23,701 bases of DNA from Pseudomonadota bacterium (lineage in GTDB: Bacteria > Pseudomonadota > Gammaproteobacteria > Steroidobacterales > Steroidobacteraceae), in assembly GCA_021808035.1 (NCBI GenBank), contig JAKBCG010000003.1, positions 1-23,701 on the forward strand, written 5' to 3'. The translations under genes and the position numbers were made by a program. The notes under the pieces were generated by a model, which did not search any database, was not told the DNA's origin, and was given only the letters and a program-made list of their open reading frames with translations. Positions 13,528-21,722 of this stretch are shown piece after piece (positions within the stretch are counted from its first letter, which is position 1; every line of letters begins with the position of its first letter).

Positions 13528-16500
13528 TCAGCCGGGCAGGGATTGCAGCAGCCGCTCAGCCTCTTGTTTCTGGCTCGCGGACCCTTCCTGCACGACCTCG
13601 TCGAGTATGCTGCGGGCGCCTTCCGGATCGCCCATGTCCATGTAGGCGCGCGCGAGGTCGAGTTTCGTGCCGACTTCGCTCATCGTGACCGGCTCGAATT
13701 CCGTCGGCATCTCGCCGTCCATCGGCGGCATCGTCGCCTCGTCCGGCCGCAGCGTCGTCTCCCCGTTGCCCGGCTCCTCGTGCAGCGGCGCGCCGACGTC
13801 GAGATCGATCGGTGACTGCGAGCTCCGGCTCGCCTCGAAGACCTCGCTGGAGAACAGGTCCTCGGCCGCGCGCGGCTGCTCGACCGTATCCCCACCGAGC
13901 GCGCCGGCGAGCCGATCGAGATCGAGATCGAGGCCGTCGCCGACACTTTGCAGCCGCGAGGTCGAATCGGGATCGTGTCGCAGCGCGGATTCACCCGTCC
14001 CGGATGCCTTGAGCGAGGGGACCTTGGAGGTCGCGCCCGCATCCTCGGCTTCGCGCAGCGCCTGCGGGATCTGCATCGTCGGCACCGCGTCCGCCGGCAG
14101 CACCTCGGTCTTGATCTCCGTGTGGCTGGAATCGAGATCGGCGATGAACGACGCCTCGAGTTCGCGCTCGAGTTCGGTGAGATCGCGGTCCTGCGTGCGG
14201 TTCTCGGCATCGGCGATCATCCGGCGCGATCGCTCGTCCAGTCCCGCGACCATCGTCGCGGCGTCCGCCGGATGGTCGGTCTGTTCGAGATGCGCGGCGC
14301 TGCCGGATTCCGGCGTGCCCGTCTGTTCGAGTCCCTCGAGATCGAGGCCGAGATCGTCGATCGACACCTCCGCGGTCTGTTCCGTGGTCGCGGACTTGCG
14401 CGTCGCGGCGGACGGCTCGTCGGCCGCGGCGAGCGCCGGTGATTCCGTCGTCGGTGATTCCGCGACGTTCGGCTCCGCGAACGACATGGCCTCCGACTCG
14501 ACCGTCGGTTCGTCCCGTTGCGGCATCTCGCGCGTCGGCGATTCGTCGGCACCGCGCTCGGGCGCGTCGAGCACGAAGTCGAGGCCCGAGTCGCCGTGCA
14601 AATGGGGTGATTCGCCCGTCGCCGCGGTGTAGTCCGCATCTTTCGCGACGGGCGGCTCGTGGGGACTGTGTTCCCCCGGCGGCTCGCCGAACAGGTCGAC
14701 GTCGACCCGGTTCTCGCCACCCTCGAGGTTCAGGTCGACCGAGGCGACGGCGCCGTGACCGGCGCCGTCGGCGTGCGCGAACAGCGGATCTTCGGGGCAG
14801 ATCTGCTTGCCCATGATCACGATCTTGTCCCACTCGCCGGCCGGCGCCCGGTCGCGCGTCTCGTGCAGCGACTTCGCGGTCTGCAGGAACAAGTCCTTGT
14901 TGCCCCAGACGAAGTAGATCTCCAGCAGCTTCAGGCGCAGGTCGCGGCGATCCGGCTCCCGTTCGAGCGCGATACGCACCAGATCGGCGGCCTGATCGTA
15001 GAGACCATAGGCCATGTGGAAATCGGCCTCGGCGAGCGGATCCCCCTGGTCGATGTTGACCGCGCTCTCGGTCGACATCGTGTCGTCGGGGGACGGTGCT
15101 TCCACCGCAACCGCCGGGGCCGCGCGAACGGCCGCCGGCGCGGTGATCGGAGGCGCGGTGATCGGAATCGTCGGCGCACGGTGTTCGCCCGACTCTTCGA
15201 CGACGAATGATTCCTCGCGGGGCTTGCGTTCGCCGAACACCGACGGCGGCGACTCGCGTGGCGGCGGCGCTACGAACGTATCGAGTTCGTCACCTTGTTC
15301 GCGCTGCCGGCGCTTGAACGCGGCGAACCCGAGGCCGGCCGCGAGCAAGGCGAGCAATCCGCCCGGCACCCACCAATTTCCGCTGATCCAGTCGAGCCAG
15401 GAGGTCGCCGGCTTGCCTATCGGGGCGGCCGGTTTGACCGGTTGCGCGGCGACCGGCGCGGTCGCGGCGGCCACGCTCGCCGCCGACGCACTCATCGAGG
15501 TCGAGGCCGGCGCGGATGGCGCCGCGGGAGCCACGCTCGCGGCCGGTACCTGCGGCGCGCCCGCCGCCGTGGCGGCGCCGCGGCCCCGCAGACCGAGCTT
15601 TGCCTGCAGCGCCGCGAGTTCCTGGTTCTGGACGGTCACGAGCCGCTGTTCGCTCGCGAGCTGGGCTTGCAGCTGTTGCACCTGCGCGCGCAGGGACGCA
15701 TTCTGGCCTCGAACGCTCGCCGCAGCGCCGCCGCCGGCACCGCTGGCGGACCCATGGCCCGCGGCGGCGATGGCCGGGGGCACCAGGCGCAAATGGCCGC
15801 CCGACGGGCCGGCGCTCGCGCGCCAGGCGCTCATCTGTTGATCGATCTGCGCGATGGCATCACGCTCGTTCAACGCGGCGATGCGGTCGGCATTCGGTAC
15901 GCGCAGGATGGCCCCGCGGTGCAACAGATTCACGTTGCCGTCGAACGCGCTGGGATTGGCTCTAAACAGCGCGACCATCGTCTGATCGACCGAACCCGTC
16001 CCTTGCGCACCCAAGCGGCGCGCGATCGCCGAGAGTGTGTCACCGGCGGCGACGCGTACGGTTCGAGGGGCCGATCCCCCGGCCGCGCTCGTAGCGCCGG
16101 TCGGCTCGGCGGACGCCGGTTCGGTCGCGACCTCGGTGGGCGGCGACGCGGATGGCGCGGGGGCCGGCTGGGAGACGGCCGCCGATTGCGGCACTGCGAC
16201 CGGCGCCGCCGGTTCTGCGTTCTGCCCCGACGCGTAGATCGGCGGATCGAGCAGCACCGTGTACTCGCGCAGCAATCGCCCGCGGGCCCAATCGACTTCG
16301 ACCAGGAAGGTCACGAACGGGTCCGGAATCGAATCGGTCGAGGTCACGTGCAGGACCGCCTGCCCCTTCGCACCCTTCCCGATCGAGAAATGAAAGGTCC
16401 CGAGATAGGGCGGATGGCTGATTCCGTACCGCTGATATTCGTCGGCCGGCGCGAGTTCGGCGTGCAGGTCACCGAGGTCCCGGGGGGTGGCCGCGATCAG

Positions 16501-16629
16501 GTCGATATCGGCGCTGAGGGGCTCACCGAGCGCCGAATGCAGGTGAATCTCGCCGAGTCCGAGCGCCCACGACATCGACGGGCAAACGACGCATGCCATC
16601 AGCAAGAGACGGGGCATCTTCGTGGACAT
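13528..16629 (-). CDS. fimV: FimV family polar hub protein (type IV pilus / pole organisation)
   Basis: The 1033-residue inner-membrane protein has a periplasmic N-terminus and a large cytoplasmic part. Order: signal peptide (about 1-22, cleavage near SWA); the FimV N-terminal domain beginning LGLGEIHLHSALGEPLSA; an Ala/Pro linker; a LysM peptidoglycan-binding motif (about 189-245, VRVAAGDTLSAIARRLG); a coiled coil (about 308-346); a second Ala/Pro linker; one TM segment (about 421-438, VPGGLLALLAAGLGFAAF); tetratricopeptide-like helices (DFHMAYGLYDQAADLVRIAL); a long acidic, repetitive region; and the conserved C-terminal FimV motif TKLDLARAYMDMGDPEGAR, ending in LLQSLPG. In Pseudomonas FimV promotes pilus secretin assembly, polar localisation and cAMP signalling, partly with FimL. 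ATG 16629 has GGAG five bases upstream. A PPP run near residue 455 is a candidate EF-P-dependent site. Confidence 0.95.
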   Translation of the reverse strand: MSTKMPRLLLMACVVCPSMSWALGLGEIHLHSALGEPLSADIDLIAATPRDLGDLHAELAPADEYQRYGISHPPYLGTFHFSIGKGAKGQAVLHVTSTDSIPDPFVTFLVEVDWARGRLLREYTVLLDPPIYASGQNAEPAAPVAVPQSAAVSQPAPAPSASPPTEVATEPASAEPTGATSAAGGSAPRTVRVAAGDTLSAIARRLGAQGTGSVDQTMVALFRANPSAFDGNVNLLHRGAILRVPNADRIAALNERDAIAQIDQQMSAWRASAGPSGGHLRLVPPAIAAAGHGSASGAGGGAAASVRGQNASLRAQVQQLQAQLASEQRLVTVQNQELAALQAKLGLRGRGAATAAGAPQVPAASVAPAAPSAPASTSMSASAASVAAATAPVAAQPVKPAAPIGKPATSWLDWISGNWWVPGGLLALLAAGLGFAAFKRRQREQGDELDTFVAPPPRESPPSVFGERKPREESFVVEESGEHRAPTIPITAPPITAPAAVRAAPAVAVEAPSPDDTMSTESAVNIDQGDPLAEADFHMAYGLYDQAADLVRIALEREPDRRDLRLKLLEIYFVWGNKDLFLQTAKSLHETRDRAPAGEWDKIVIMGKQICPEDPLFAHADGAGHGAVASVDLNLEGGENRVDVDLFGEPPGEHSPHEPPVAKDADYTAATGESPHLHGDSGLDFVLDAPERGADESPTREMPQRDEPTVESEAMSFAEPNVAESPTTESPALAAADEPSAATRKSATTEQTAEVSIDDLGLDLEGLEQTGTPESGSAAHLEQTDHPADAATMVAGLDERSRRMIADAENRTQDRDLTELERELEASFIADLDSSHTEIKTEVLPADAVPTMQIPQALREAEDAGATSKVPSLKASGTGESALRHDPDSTSRLQSVGDGLDLDLDRLAGALGGDTVEQPRAAEDLFSSEVFEASRSSQSPIDLDVGAPLHEEPGNGETTLRPDEATMPPMDGEMPTEFEPVTMSEVGTKLDLARAYMDMGDPEGARSILDEVVQEGSASQKQEAERLLQSLPG

Positions 16630-16655
16630 TGCTACTCCAAGAGTACCGGCACTTA

Positions 16656-16661
16656 TTTATA
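16656..16661 (-). promoter_or_regulatory. Candidate fimV promoter -10 (TATAAA) in an AT-rich gap
   Basis: On the minus strand TATAAA is followed after about 7 bases by a position 20 bases before the fimV ATG, leaving room for the GGAG site. TTTTTG is the only sequence at -35 distance (16679-16684), a poor match, so an activator or another sigma factor may be needed. The 16630-16730 gap is conspicuously AT-rich against its very GC-rich surroundings. Confidence 0.5.
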
Positions 16662-16665
16662 TGAA

Positions 16666-16693
16666 GTTCATCGAGTTACAAAAACTTGTGAAC
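16666..16693. promoter_or_regulatory. Inverted repeat overlapping the fimV -35 region
   Basis: GTTCA (16666-16670) and TGAAC (16689-16693) form an inverted repeat with an 18-base gap. A second pair, AAGTT (16664-16668) and AACTT (16683-16687), is interleaved with it. The position over the expected -35 makes a regulator-binding site possible; no known operator was recognised. Confidence 0.3.
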
Positions 16694-16702
16694 CTAATAT
16701 GC

Positions 16703-16719
16703 CCGGTTTACATAACCGG
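16703..16719. promoter_or_regulatory. Hairpin-forming inverted repeat between usg and fimV
   Basis: CCGGTT (16703-16708) and AACCGG (16714-16719) are perfect arms around a 5-base loop. A partly overlapping GTTTAC/GTAAAC pair (16706-16711, 16719-16724) can form an alternative palindrome. It lies 11 bases past the usg stop. Absence of a T run on either side argues against a simple intrinsic terminator; an operator or mRNA stem is also possible. Confidence 0.4.
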
Positions 16720-16730
16720 TAAACTATAGC

Positions 16731-17783
16731 TCAACGCGGCCTATTTACCAAAATCTGGGCGACCGAAACTGCGTTATGCGCCGCACATTTGCGTACATTG
16801 TCGGCAACGACCCAAAAATTTAGAGATCGATCACGACTCTCGTCGATCCTTACCCGACCGACCTCCACATGATCGGGCTGCAGCGCGGTCGTGGCCGGCG
16901 TCGGTCCAAACTGCCCGGCCGCGGAGTCGATCCATCGTAATCCAGGACCGCGCCTCAGCGCCTCGATCGCGTCGGCAAGTTCGAATGGACGCGCGAGCCG
17001 CAGGTGCACCGCGAGGCCATGGCCGAAGAACACCGGAACACGCACCGCCGTCACGTTGACGGCGAGTCCGGGCGCATCGAGGAGGCGGCGGGTCTCGTCG
17101 GCCAGCCGCCGCTCTTCGTCGCTCACTCCCTGTTCGTCCAGGGCGCCGACCAACGGCAAGACGTTGAACGCGATCTGCTCGCCGAACGGACGCCTGCGTG
17201 GCGACTTGCCGGAAAGCAAGGCGACCGTGTCCGCGGCAAGGCCGTCGATGCCGCTCCGACCCGCGCCCGAGACGGCATGGTAGGTCGCGACATCGACCCG
17301 CTCGAGTCCGGCAAGCGCATCGAGAGGCGCCAGCGCGGTCGCAAGCGCGACACTCGCGCTGCCCGGCAGGGCCACCATGCCGCGTGCGCCGATCCGCTCG
17401 AGCGCACGCGGGTTCACGTCGGCGGCGACGAGCGCGACGTCCGGACGATCACGATGCGCATGCGTACCGTCGATCACCCACGCCGTTTGCGCCGCGGTGG
17501 CGGCGTGCCGGGCCGCGGTCGCGGCATGCGCGCAGAAGAACACCAGATCGGCTTCGCCGAAGTCGAATGCATCGACATCGCCGATCACCGTCTCGGGCTC
17601 GGCGTCGTCCCGGTCCCCGCCCTCGCCGCGGTCGGCGACCCGCCCGGGCGATCCCGTCGACTCGAGCAGTGCGAGGCTTGCGCAGGGCAGCGCCCCCGCG
17701 ACGAGTCGTTCGCGCACGGCATCGCCGATCAGGCTGCCGGCACCGACGATCGCGACCCGCAGCGGCGTCGAACTGGCGCTCAA
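16731..17783 (-). CDS. usg: USG-1-like aspartate-semialdehyde dehydrogenase homologue, catalytic Cys missing
   Basis: The 350-residue protein has the fold of aspartate-semialdehyde dehydrogenase: an N-terminal Rossmann motif VAIVGAGSLIGDAV, VFFCAHAATAARHA, VIDGTHAHRDRPDVALVAADVN, and a C-terminal part with AFNVLPLVG, SDEERRLADETRRLL, VRVPVFFGHGLAVHL and FWVVADNVRKCAA. Where true Asd has the NC nucleophile pair, this one reads LPGSASVAL, so the active-site cysteine is lost, as I recall for the E. coli Usg paralogue. It is therefore unlikely to make aspartate semialdehyde; the function is unknown. The start is TTG at 17783, overlapping the aroC stop (TTGA); no ATG or GTG precedes the Rossmann strand. 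It has the conserved position upstream of fimV and truA. Confidence 0.88.
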   Translation of the reverse strand: MSASSTPLRVAIVGAGSLIGDAVRERLVAGALPCASLALLESTGSPGRVADRGEGGDRDDAEPETVIGDVDAFDFGEADLVFFCAHAATAARHAATAAQTAWVIDGTHAHRDRPDVALVAADVNPRALERIGARGMVALPGSASVALATALAPLDALAGLERVDVATYHAVSGAGRSGIDGLAADTVALLSGKSPRRRPFGEQIAFNVLPLVGALDEQGVSDEERRLADETRRLLDAPGLAVNVTAVRVPVFFGHGLAVHLRLARPFELADAIEALRRGPGLRWIDSAAGQFGPTPATTALQPDHVEVGRVRIDESRDRSLNFWVVADNVRKCAAHNAVSVAQILVNRPR

Positions 17784-18877
17784 GGACCCGCCGTGACCAC
17801 GGGCGTCGGCGACACGACGTCGCCGCACTGCGCCCGGTGGCGAAGATGGTGATCGATCAGCACCAGCGCGAGCATCGCCTCGGCGATCGGCGTCGCGCGC
17901 AGCCCGACACAAGGATCGTGCCGGCCGGTCGTCGAGATCGTCGTCGCCCGGCCGGCGACGTCGATCGTGCGCGCGGGCTGCGTGATGCTCGACGTCGGCT
18001 TCAGCGCGATGCTGACGACGATCGGCTGTCCCGAGGAGATTCCGCCGAGCACGCCACCGGCATGGTTCGACGCGAACCCCTGCGGCGTGATCTCGTCCCG
18101 GTGCTCCGATCCGCGCTGCCGTACGCATTCGAAGCCGGCCCCGATCTCGACGCCCTTGACCGCATTGATGCCCATCATCGCGCTCGCGATGTCGGCGTCG
18201 AGCCGGTCGAACACCGGCTCGCCCCAACCGGGCGGCACCCCCTCGGCGATCACGGTCACGCGCGCGCCGATCGAATCGCCCTCCTCGCGCAGTTTCCAGA
18301 TCAGTTGCTCCAGCTCGCCGAGGCGCGACGGATCCGGGCAGAAGAACGGGTTCGAGCGGGCGCCCGGGAGATCGACCGGATCGAGCACGATCGGCCCCAT
18401 CTGCGCGAGATATCCCTGGATCCGCACGCCGAGCCGCTCGGCGAGGAGCTTGCGCGCGATCGCGCCGGCGGCGACCCGCATCACGGTCTCGCGCGCGGAC
18501 GATCGGCCGCCGCCGCGATAGTCGCGAAATCCGTACTTCTGCTGATAGGTGTAGTCGGCGTGACCCGGCCGGAACCGGTCCTTGATCTTCTCGTAGTCGC
18601 GGGAACGCTGATCCTCGTTCTCGACCAAAAGTCCGATCGGCGTGCCGGTCGTCCTGCCCTCGAACACCCCCGACAGGATCCGGACCCGGTCCGACTCGCG
18701 CCGCTGGGTCGTGAATTGCGAGGTGCCCGGGCGACGGCGGTCCACGTCCGCCTGCAGATCGGCCTCGCCGAGCTCGAGACCCGGAGGGCAGCCGTCGACC
18801 ACGCCGCCGAGCGCGGGCCCGTGGCTTTCGCCGAAGGTCGTGACCGTGAAGAGTCTGCCGAAGGTGTTGCCTGCCAC
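17780..18877 (-). CDS. aroC: Chorismate synthase AroC
   Basis: It converts 5-enolpyruvylshikimate 3-phosphate to chorismate using reduced FMN, the last shikimate step. The 365-residue product begins MAGNTFGRLFTVTTFGESHG, containing the family signature. RPGHADYTYQQKYGFRDYRG, GGGRSSARETVMRVA (FMN site), GARVTVIAEGVPPGWGEPVF, NHAGGVLGGISSGQPI and GRHDPCVGLRA are all present. The start is GTG at 18877 with AGGGA close by; the frame is open upstream, but this start aligns with the family. It lies 14 bases after prmB, and its stop overlaps the usg start. The order prmB-aroC is common in gammaproteobacteria. Confidence 0.98.
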   Translation of the reverse strand: MAGNTFGRLFTVTTFGESHGPALGGVVDGCPPGLELGEADLQADVDRRRPGTSQFTTQRRESDRVRILSGVFEGRTTGTPIGLLVENEDQRSRDYEKIKDRFRPGHADYTYQQKYGFRDYRGGGRSSARETVMRVAAGAIARKLLAERLGVRIQGYLAQMGPIVLDPVDLPGARSNPFFCPDPSRLGELEQLIWKLREEGDSIGARVTVIAEGVPPGWGEPVFDRLDADIASAMMGINAVKGVEIGAGFECVRQRGSEHRDEITPQGFASNHAGGVLGGISSGQPIVVSIALKPTSSITQPARTIDVAGRATTISTTGRHDPCVGLRATPIAEAMLALVLIDHHLRHRAQCGDVVSPTPVVTAGP

Positions 18878-18891
18878 GCCGTCCCTACCCG

Positions 18892-19794
18892 TCAGGTGTC
18901 CTGTCGTCTCAACAAGAATACGCCGCCACCGCCGATCGTGAACGTCGGCCAGATGAACCCGGTGCGCGGGAAGGCGCGCAGCAGCGCCGTCTCGCTGTTG
19001 CCGACCTCGACGACCAGGATGCCCGGGTCGGTCAGGTGCGCGCGCGCTCCCGCGAGGATCCGGCGCACCAACGACAGGCCGTCCGTGCCCGCGGCGAGAC
19101 CGACCCGCGGCTCGTGCCGGTATTCCGGCGGCAGCCCGCGCAGCTCGCGGGCACCGACGTAGGGCGGATTGCTGACGATGATATCGTAACGACGCCCCTC
19201 GATCGCCGCGTACAGATCCGATCGCAGCACCTCGACCCGCCGCTGCAGGTCGAGCGCGCGCCGGTTGCGGCGGCAGACCGCGAGCGCGCCCGACGAGACG
19301 TCGACCGCGTCGACACGCGCACGCGGGAACGCGCGTGCGCAGGCGAGCGCGATCGCGCCGGAACCCGTACCGATGTCGAGGATCCGCCGCACCTGACGCG
19401 GCTCGACCCACGGCGCGAAGCGCTGCTCGACGAGCTCGGCGATCGGCGAGCGCGGCACGAGCACGCGGTGGTCGACGTGGAGTTCGAGACCGGCGAAGAA
19501 CGCGCGGTGGGTGAGGTAGGGCAGCGGCAGGCGCTCCTCGATGCGCCGGCGCAGCAGTCGCGCGATGCGCCGGCGCGCCGCCGGCGTGAGCGCCCGGCCG
19601 TAGGCGCGCGCGCCCCGCGCGTGCGGGATCCCGGCCGCGAAGAACACGATCTCCGCGGCCTCGTCGCGCGCGTTGTCGGTCCCATGCCCGAAATGGACGC
19701 CGGCGGCATCCAGGGCCGCGGCACAATCGTCGATCGCCTCGCCGACCGTCCGGTCGACCCGGGGGCCCGCCGGCCTGTGCGATAATTCTTCCAT
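18892..19794 (-). CDS. prmB: 50S ribosomal protein L3 N(5)-glutamine methyltransferase PrmB
   Basis: This SAM-dependent methyltransferase modifies a glutamine of ribosomal protein L3. The 300 residues contain the PrmB-type helical N-terminus, the hallmark LVPRSPIAELVE (112-123; PrmC enzymes have VPRPETE here), the SAM loop DIGTGSGAIAL (140-150), and the catalytic NPPY (209-212) that binds the glutamine side chain. The end reads GILVVEVGNSE, then a short C-terminal beta hairpin. ATG 19794 follows no strong ribosome site. It is the first gene of the long minus-strand series and is divergent from psd across 63 bases, with a candidate -10 at 19830-19835. Confidence 0.95.
   Translation of the reverse strand: MEELSHRPAGPRVDRTVGEAIDDCAAALDAAGVHFGHGTDNARDEAAEIVFFAAGIPHARGARAYGRALTPAARRRIARLLRRRIEERLPLPYLTHRAFFAGLELHVDHRVLVPRSPIAELVEQRFAPWVEPRQVRRILDIGTGSGAIALACARAFPRARVDAVDVSSGALAVCRRNRRALDLQRRVEVLRSDLYAAIEGRRYDIIVSNPPYVGARELRGLPPEYRHEPRVGLAAGTDGLSLVRRILAGARAHLTDPGILVVEVGNSETALLRAFPRTGFIWPTFTIGGGGVFLLRRQDT
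19778..19786 (+). promoter_or_regulatory. Possible extended -10 (TGCGATAAT) for psd-epmA
   Basis: TGC-GATAAT is a good extended -10 on the plus strand. It lies inside the first codons of the divergent prmB and would give a leader of about 65 bases before psd. There is no clear -35. Confidence 0.35.
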
Positions 19795-19829
19795 GCCGAT
19801 TCGATCCCGATGCTTGCGCGCGCCGGCGG

Positions 19830-19835
19830 ATTGTA
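19830..19835 (-). promoter_or_regulatory. Candidate -10 (TACAAT) for prmB-aroC-usg
   Basis: On the minus strand GGCTACAATCC lies 35 bases before the prmB ATG, predicting a leader near 29 bases. The -35 region is GC-rich and poor. It is the only good -10 match in the 63-base prmB/psd intergenic region. Confidence 0.5.
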
Positions 19836-19857
19836 GCCTGCCCGCAACCGGCCGCGC

Positions 19858-20751
19858 ATGAGCGCGTCGCACCGCGCGCGCGCCGCGCGTCCGGCGTCGG
19901 CGTTCCGGGCACGCGCATTCGCGGCCCTGCAGTACCTGCTGCCGAAGCGGGCACTGTCGGCGCTGGTGCGCGCGGCGACCCGCGTGCGCACCCGCTGGTT
20001 CAAGGATCTGCTGATCCGCTGGTTCCTCCGGCGCTTCGCGGTCGATCTCGCCGACGCCGCCCTGCCCGATCCGTTCGCCTACGGCTGCTTCAACGAGTTC
20101 TTCACCCGGGCGCTCCGCTCCGGTGCGCGCCCGATCGCTTCCGGTCCTGACGAGGTCGCGTCCCCGGTCGACGGCACGGTCAGCGAGTGCGGCGCCGTCG
20201 ACGGCGATCGCCTGCTGCAGGCGAAGGGCCGCAGCTACGCGCTGCGCGAGCTGCTCGCGGATCGCGACTGGAGCGCGGGATTCGAGCAAGGCACGTTCCT
20301 CACGATCTACCTCGCGCCGCGCGACTACCATCGGATCCACATGCCCTGCGACGGGCAGCTTCTCGAGACGGTGTTCGTGCCGGGTCGGTTGTTCAGCGTG
20401 AACGCCGCGACCGCGCGCCACGTCCCCCGGCTGTTCGCGCGCAATGAACGCGTCCTCACGCTGTTCGACGGTGCGGCGGCCGGCGCATTCGCGCTCGTGC
20501 TGGTCGGGGCGCTGAACGTCGCCAGCATCGAGACGGTCTGGGCCGGCGAGATCGTGCCGGGCGGCCGGCGCGGCGCCGTACGGCTCCCGCACGCCCCGGT
20601 CGCGCTGCGCAAAGGCGCGGAATGCGGCCGGTTCAACATGGGTTCCACCGTGATCCTGCTGTTCGCGCCGGGACGCCTCGTGCTCTCGCCCACGATCGCC
20701 GCCGGCACGCCGGTGCGGATGGGGCAGCCGATCGGCCGGCTCACCCGATGA
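19858..20751 (+). CDS. psd: Phosphatidylserine decarboxylase proenzyme Psd
   Basis: This membrane-associated pyruvoyl enzyme forms phosphatidylethanolamine. The 297-residue proenzyme shows ALQYLLPKRALSALV, CFNEFFTRALR, SPVDGTVSE, YLAPRDYHRIHMPCDG (decarboxylase active-site His) and the self-cleavage site FNMGSTVILLF. Cleavage before Ser263 would give a beta chain of 262 and an alpha chain of 35 residues carrying the pyruvoyl group. The site is MGST rather than the LGST of E. coli. ATG 19858 leaves about 22 basic residues before the family core and has no clear ribosome site; no better start was found. The stop overlaps the epmA start by ATGA. Confidence 0.96.
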   Translation: MSASHRARAARPASAFRARAFAALQYLLPKRALSALVRAATRVRTRWFKDLLIRWFLRRFAVDLADAALPDPFAYGCFNEFFTRALRSGARPIASGPDEVASPVDGTVSECGAVDGDRLLQAKGRSYALRELLADRDWSAGFEQGTFLTIYLAPRDYHRIHMPCDGQLLETVFVPGRLFSVNAATARHVPRLFARNERVLTLFDGAAAGAFALVLVGALNVASIETVWAGEIVPGGRRGAVRLPHAPVALRKGAECGRFNMGSTVILLFAPGRLVLSPTIAAGTPVRMGQPIGRLTR

Positions 20752-21713
20752 ACGCGGATTGGCGGCCGACGGCCACGCGCCGGACGCTCGAGGCGCGCGC
20801 GGCGATGCTTGCTCGGGCACGGACGTTCTTCGCGGAGCGCCGGATCCTCGAAGTGGACACGCCGATCCTCGGCGCCGGCGGCACGACCGATCCGCAGATC
20901 GAGTCGCTGTCGACGCACGTCAGCGGAATCGCCTCCCCGCTGTACCTCGCGACCTCGCCGGAATTCGCGATGAAACGCCTGTTGGCCGCCGGCAGCGGCC
21001 CGATCTACCAGATCGGCAAGGTGTTCCGCGACGAGGAGTACGGCCGCTGGCACAATCCCGAGTTCACGATGATCGAGTGGTACCGGCCGGGACTCACCGA
21101 CGCGGAACTGATGAGCGAGGTCGAGGCGCTGGTCGGCGAACTGCTCGAGCCCCACCGGCCGCTCCGCACCGCCCTGCGGCTCACCTACGCCGAGGCGCTC
21201 GAACGCCATGCCGGGGTGGCGGACGCGGGCGCGAGCGTTGCGGACCTGCGGCGGGCCGCGGCCGCGCACGGAATCGACTGCGACGCGGCGCTCGACCGGG
21301 ATGGTGCGCTCGACCTGCTGATGGGCCTGGTCGTCGGCCCCCGGCTCGGACGCGACGCCCCGTGCTTCGTGACCGACTATCCCGCTTCGCAGGCTTCCCT
21401 CGCCCGGCTGCGCCCCGGGGATCCGCGGGTCGCGGCGCGTTTCGAGCTCTACCTCGATGGCATCGAACTCGCGAACGGGTTCCACGAACTTTGCGATGCG
21501 CGGGAGCAGCGCCTGCGCTTCGAGTCGGACCTCTCGACCCGGTGCGAGCGCGGCCAGCCGCTGCCGGCGATCGACCGGCGCTTGCTGGAAGCACTGGAAG
21601 CGGGTTTGCCGGACTGCGCCGGCGTCGCGCTCGGATTCGACCGGCTGGTCGCGCTCGCGATCGGCGCCGACGCGCTGCGCGACGCGCTCGCGTTCCCGGT
21701 CGATCGGGCTTGA
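20748..21713 (+). CDS. epmA: Elongation factor P--(R)-beta-lysine ligase EpmA
   Basis: This is a truncated lysyl-tRNA-synthetase paralogue (GenX/PoxA/YjeA) that attaches beta-lysine to Lys34 of EF-P. The 321 residues correspond to a class II catalytic core without the N-terminal OB-fold. TPILGAGGTTDPQIES is in motif 1, FRDEEYGRWHNPEFTMIEWY (93-112) is motif 2, ELYLDGIELANGFHEL is the lysine pocket, and GVALGFDRLVAL near the C-terminus is motif 3. ATG 20748 overlaps the psd stop. It converges on efp, its substrate gene, with a 9-base gap. The beta-lysine-making partner EpmB is not in the window. Confidence 0.97.
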   Translation: MNADWRPTATRRTLEARAAMLARARTFFAERRILEVDTPILGAGGTTDPQIESLSTHVSGIASPLYLATSPEFAMKRLLAAGSGPIYQIGKVFRDEEYGRWHNPEFTMIEWYRPGLTDAELMSEVEALVGELLEPHRPLRTALRLTYAEALERHAGVADAGASVADLRRAAAAHGIDCDAALDRDGALDLLMGLVVGPRLGRDAPCFVTDYPASQASLARLRPGDPRVAARFELYLDGIELANGFHELCDAREQRLRFESDLSTRCERGQPLPAIDRRLLEALEAGLPDCAGVALGFDRLVALAIGADALRDALAFPVDRA

Positions 21714-21722
21714 CCGGGGCGC

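Noticed and set aside
16703..16724. Intrinsic terminator after usg
   Set aside because: The stem is short and no T run follows on either strand, so it is listed only as an inverted repeat of unknown role.
16731..17783. Calling this gene a functional asd
   Set aside because: The NC catalytic pair is absent and the protein aligns better with the Usg paralogue.
17198..19162. 654-codon plus-strand open frame opposite usg, aroC and prmB
   Set aside because: Same compositional shadow: no motif, extreme Arg content, and opposite three clear genes.
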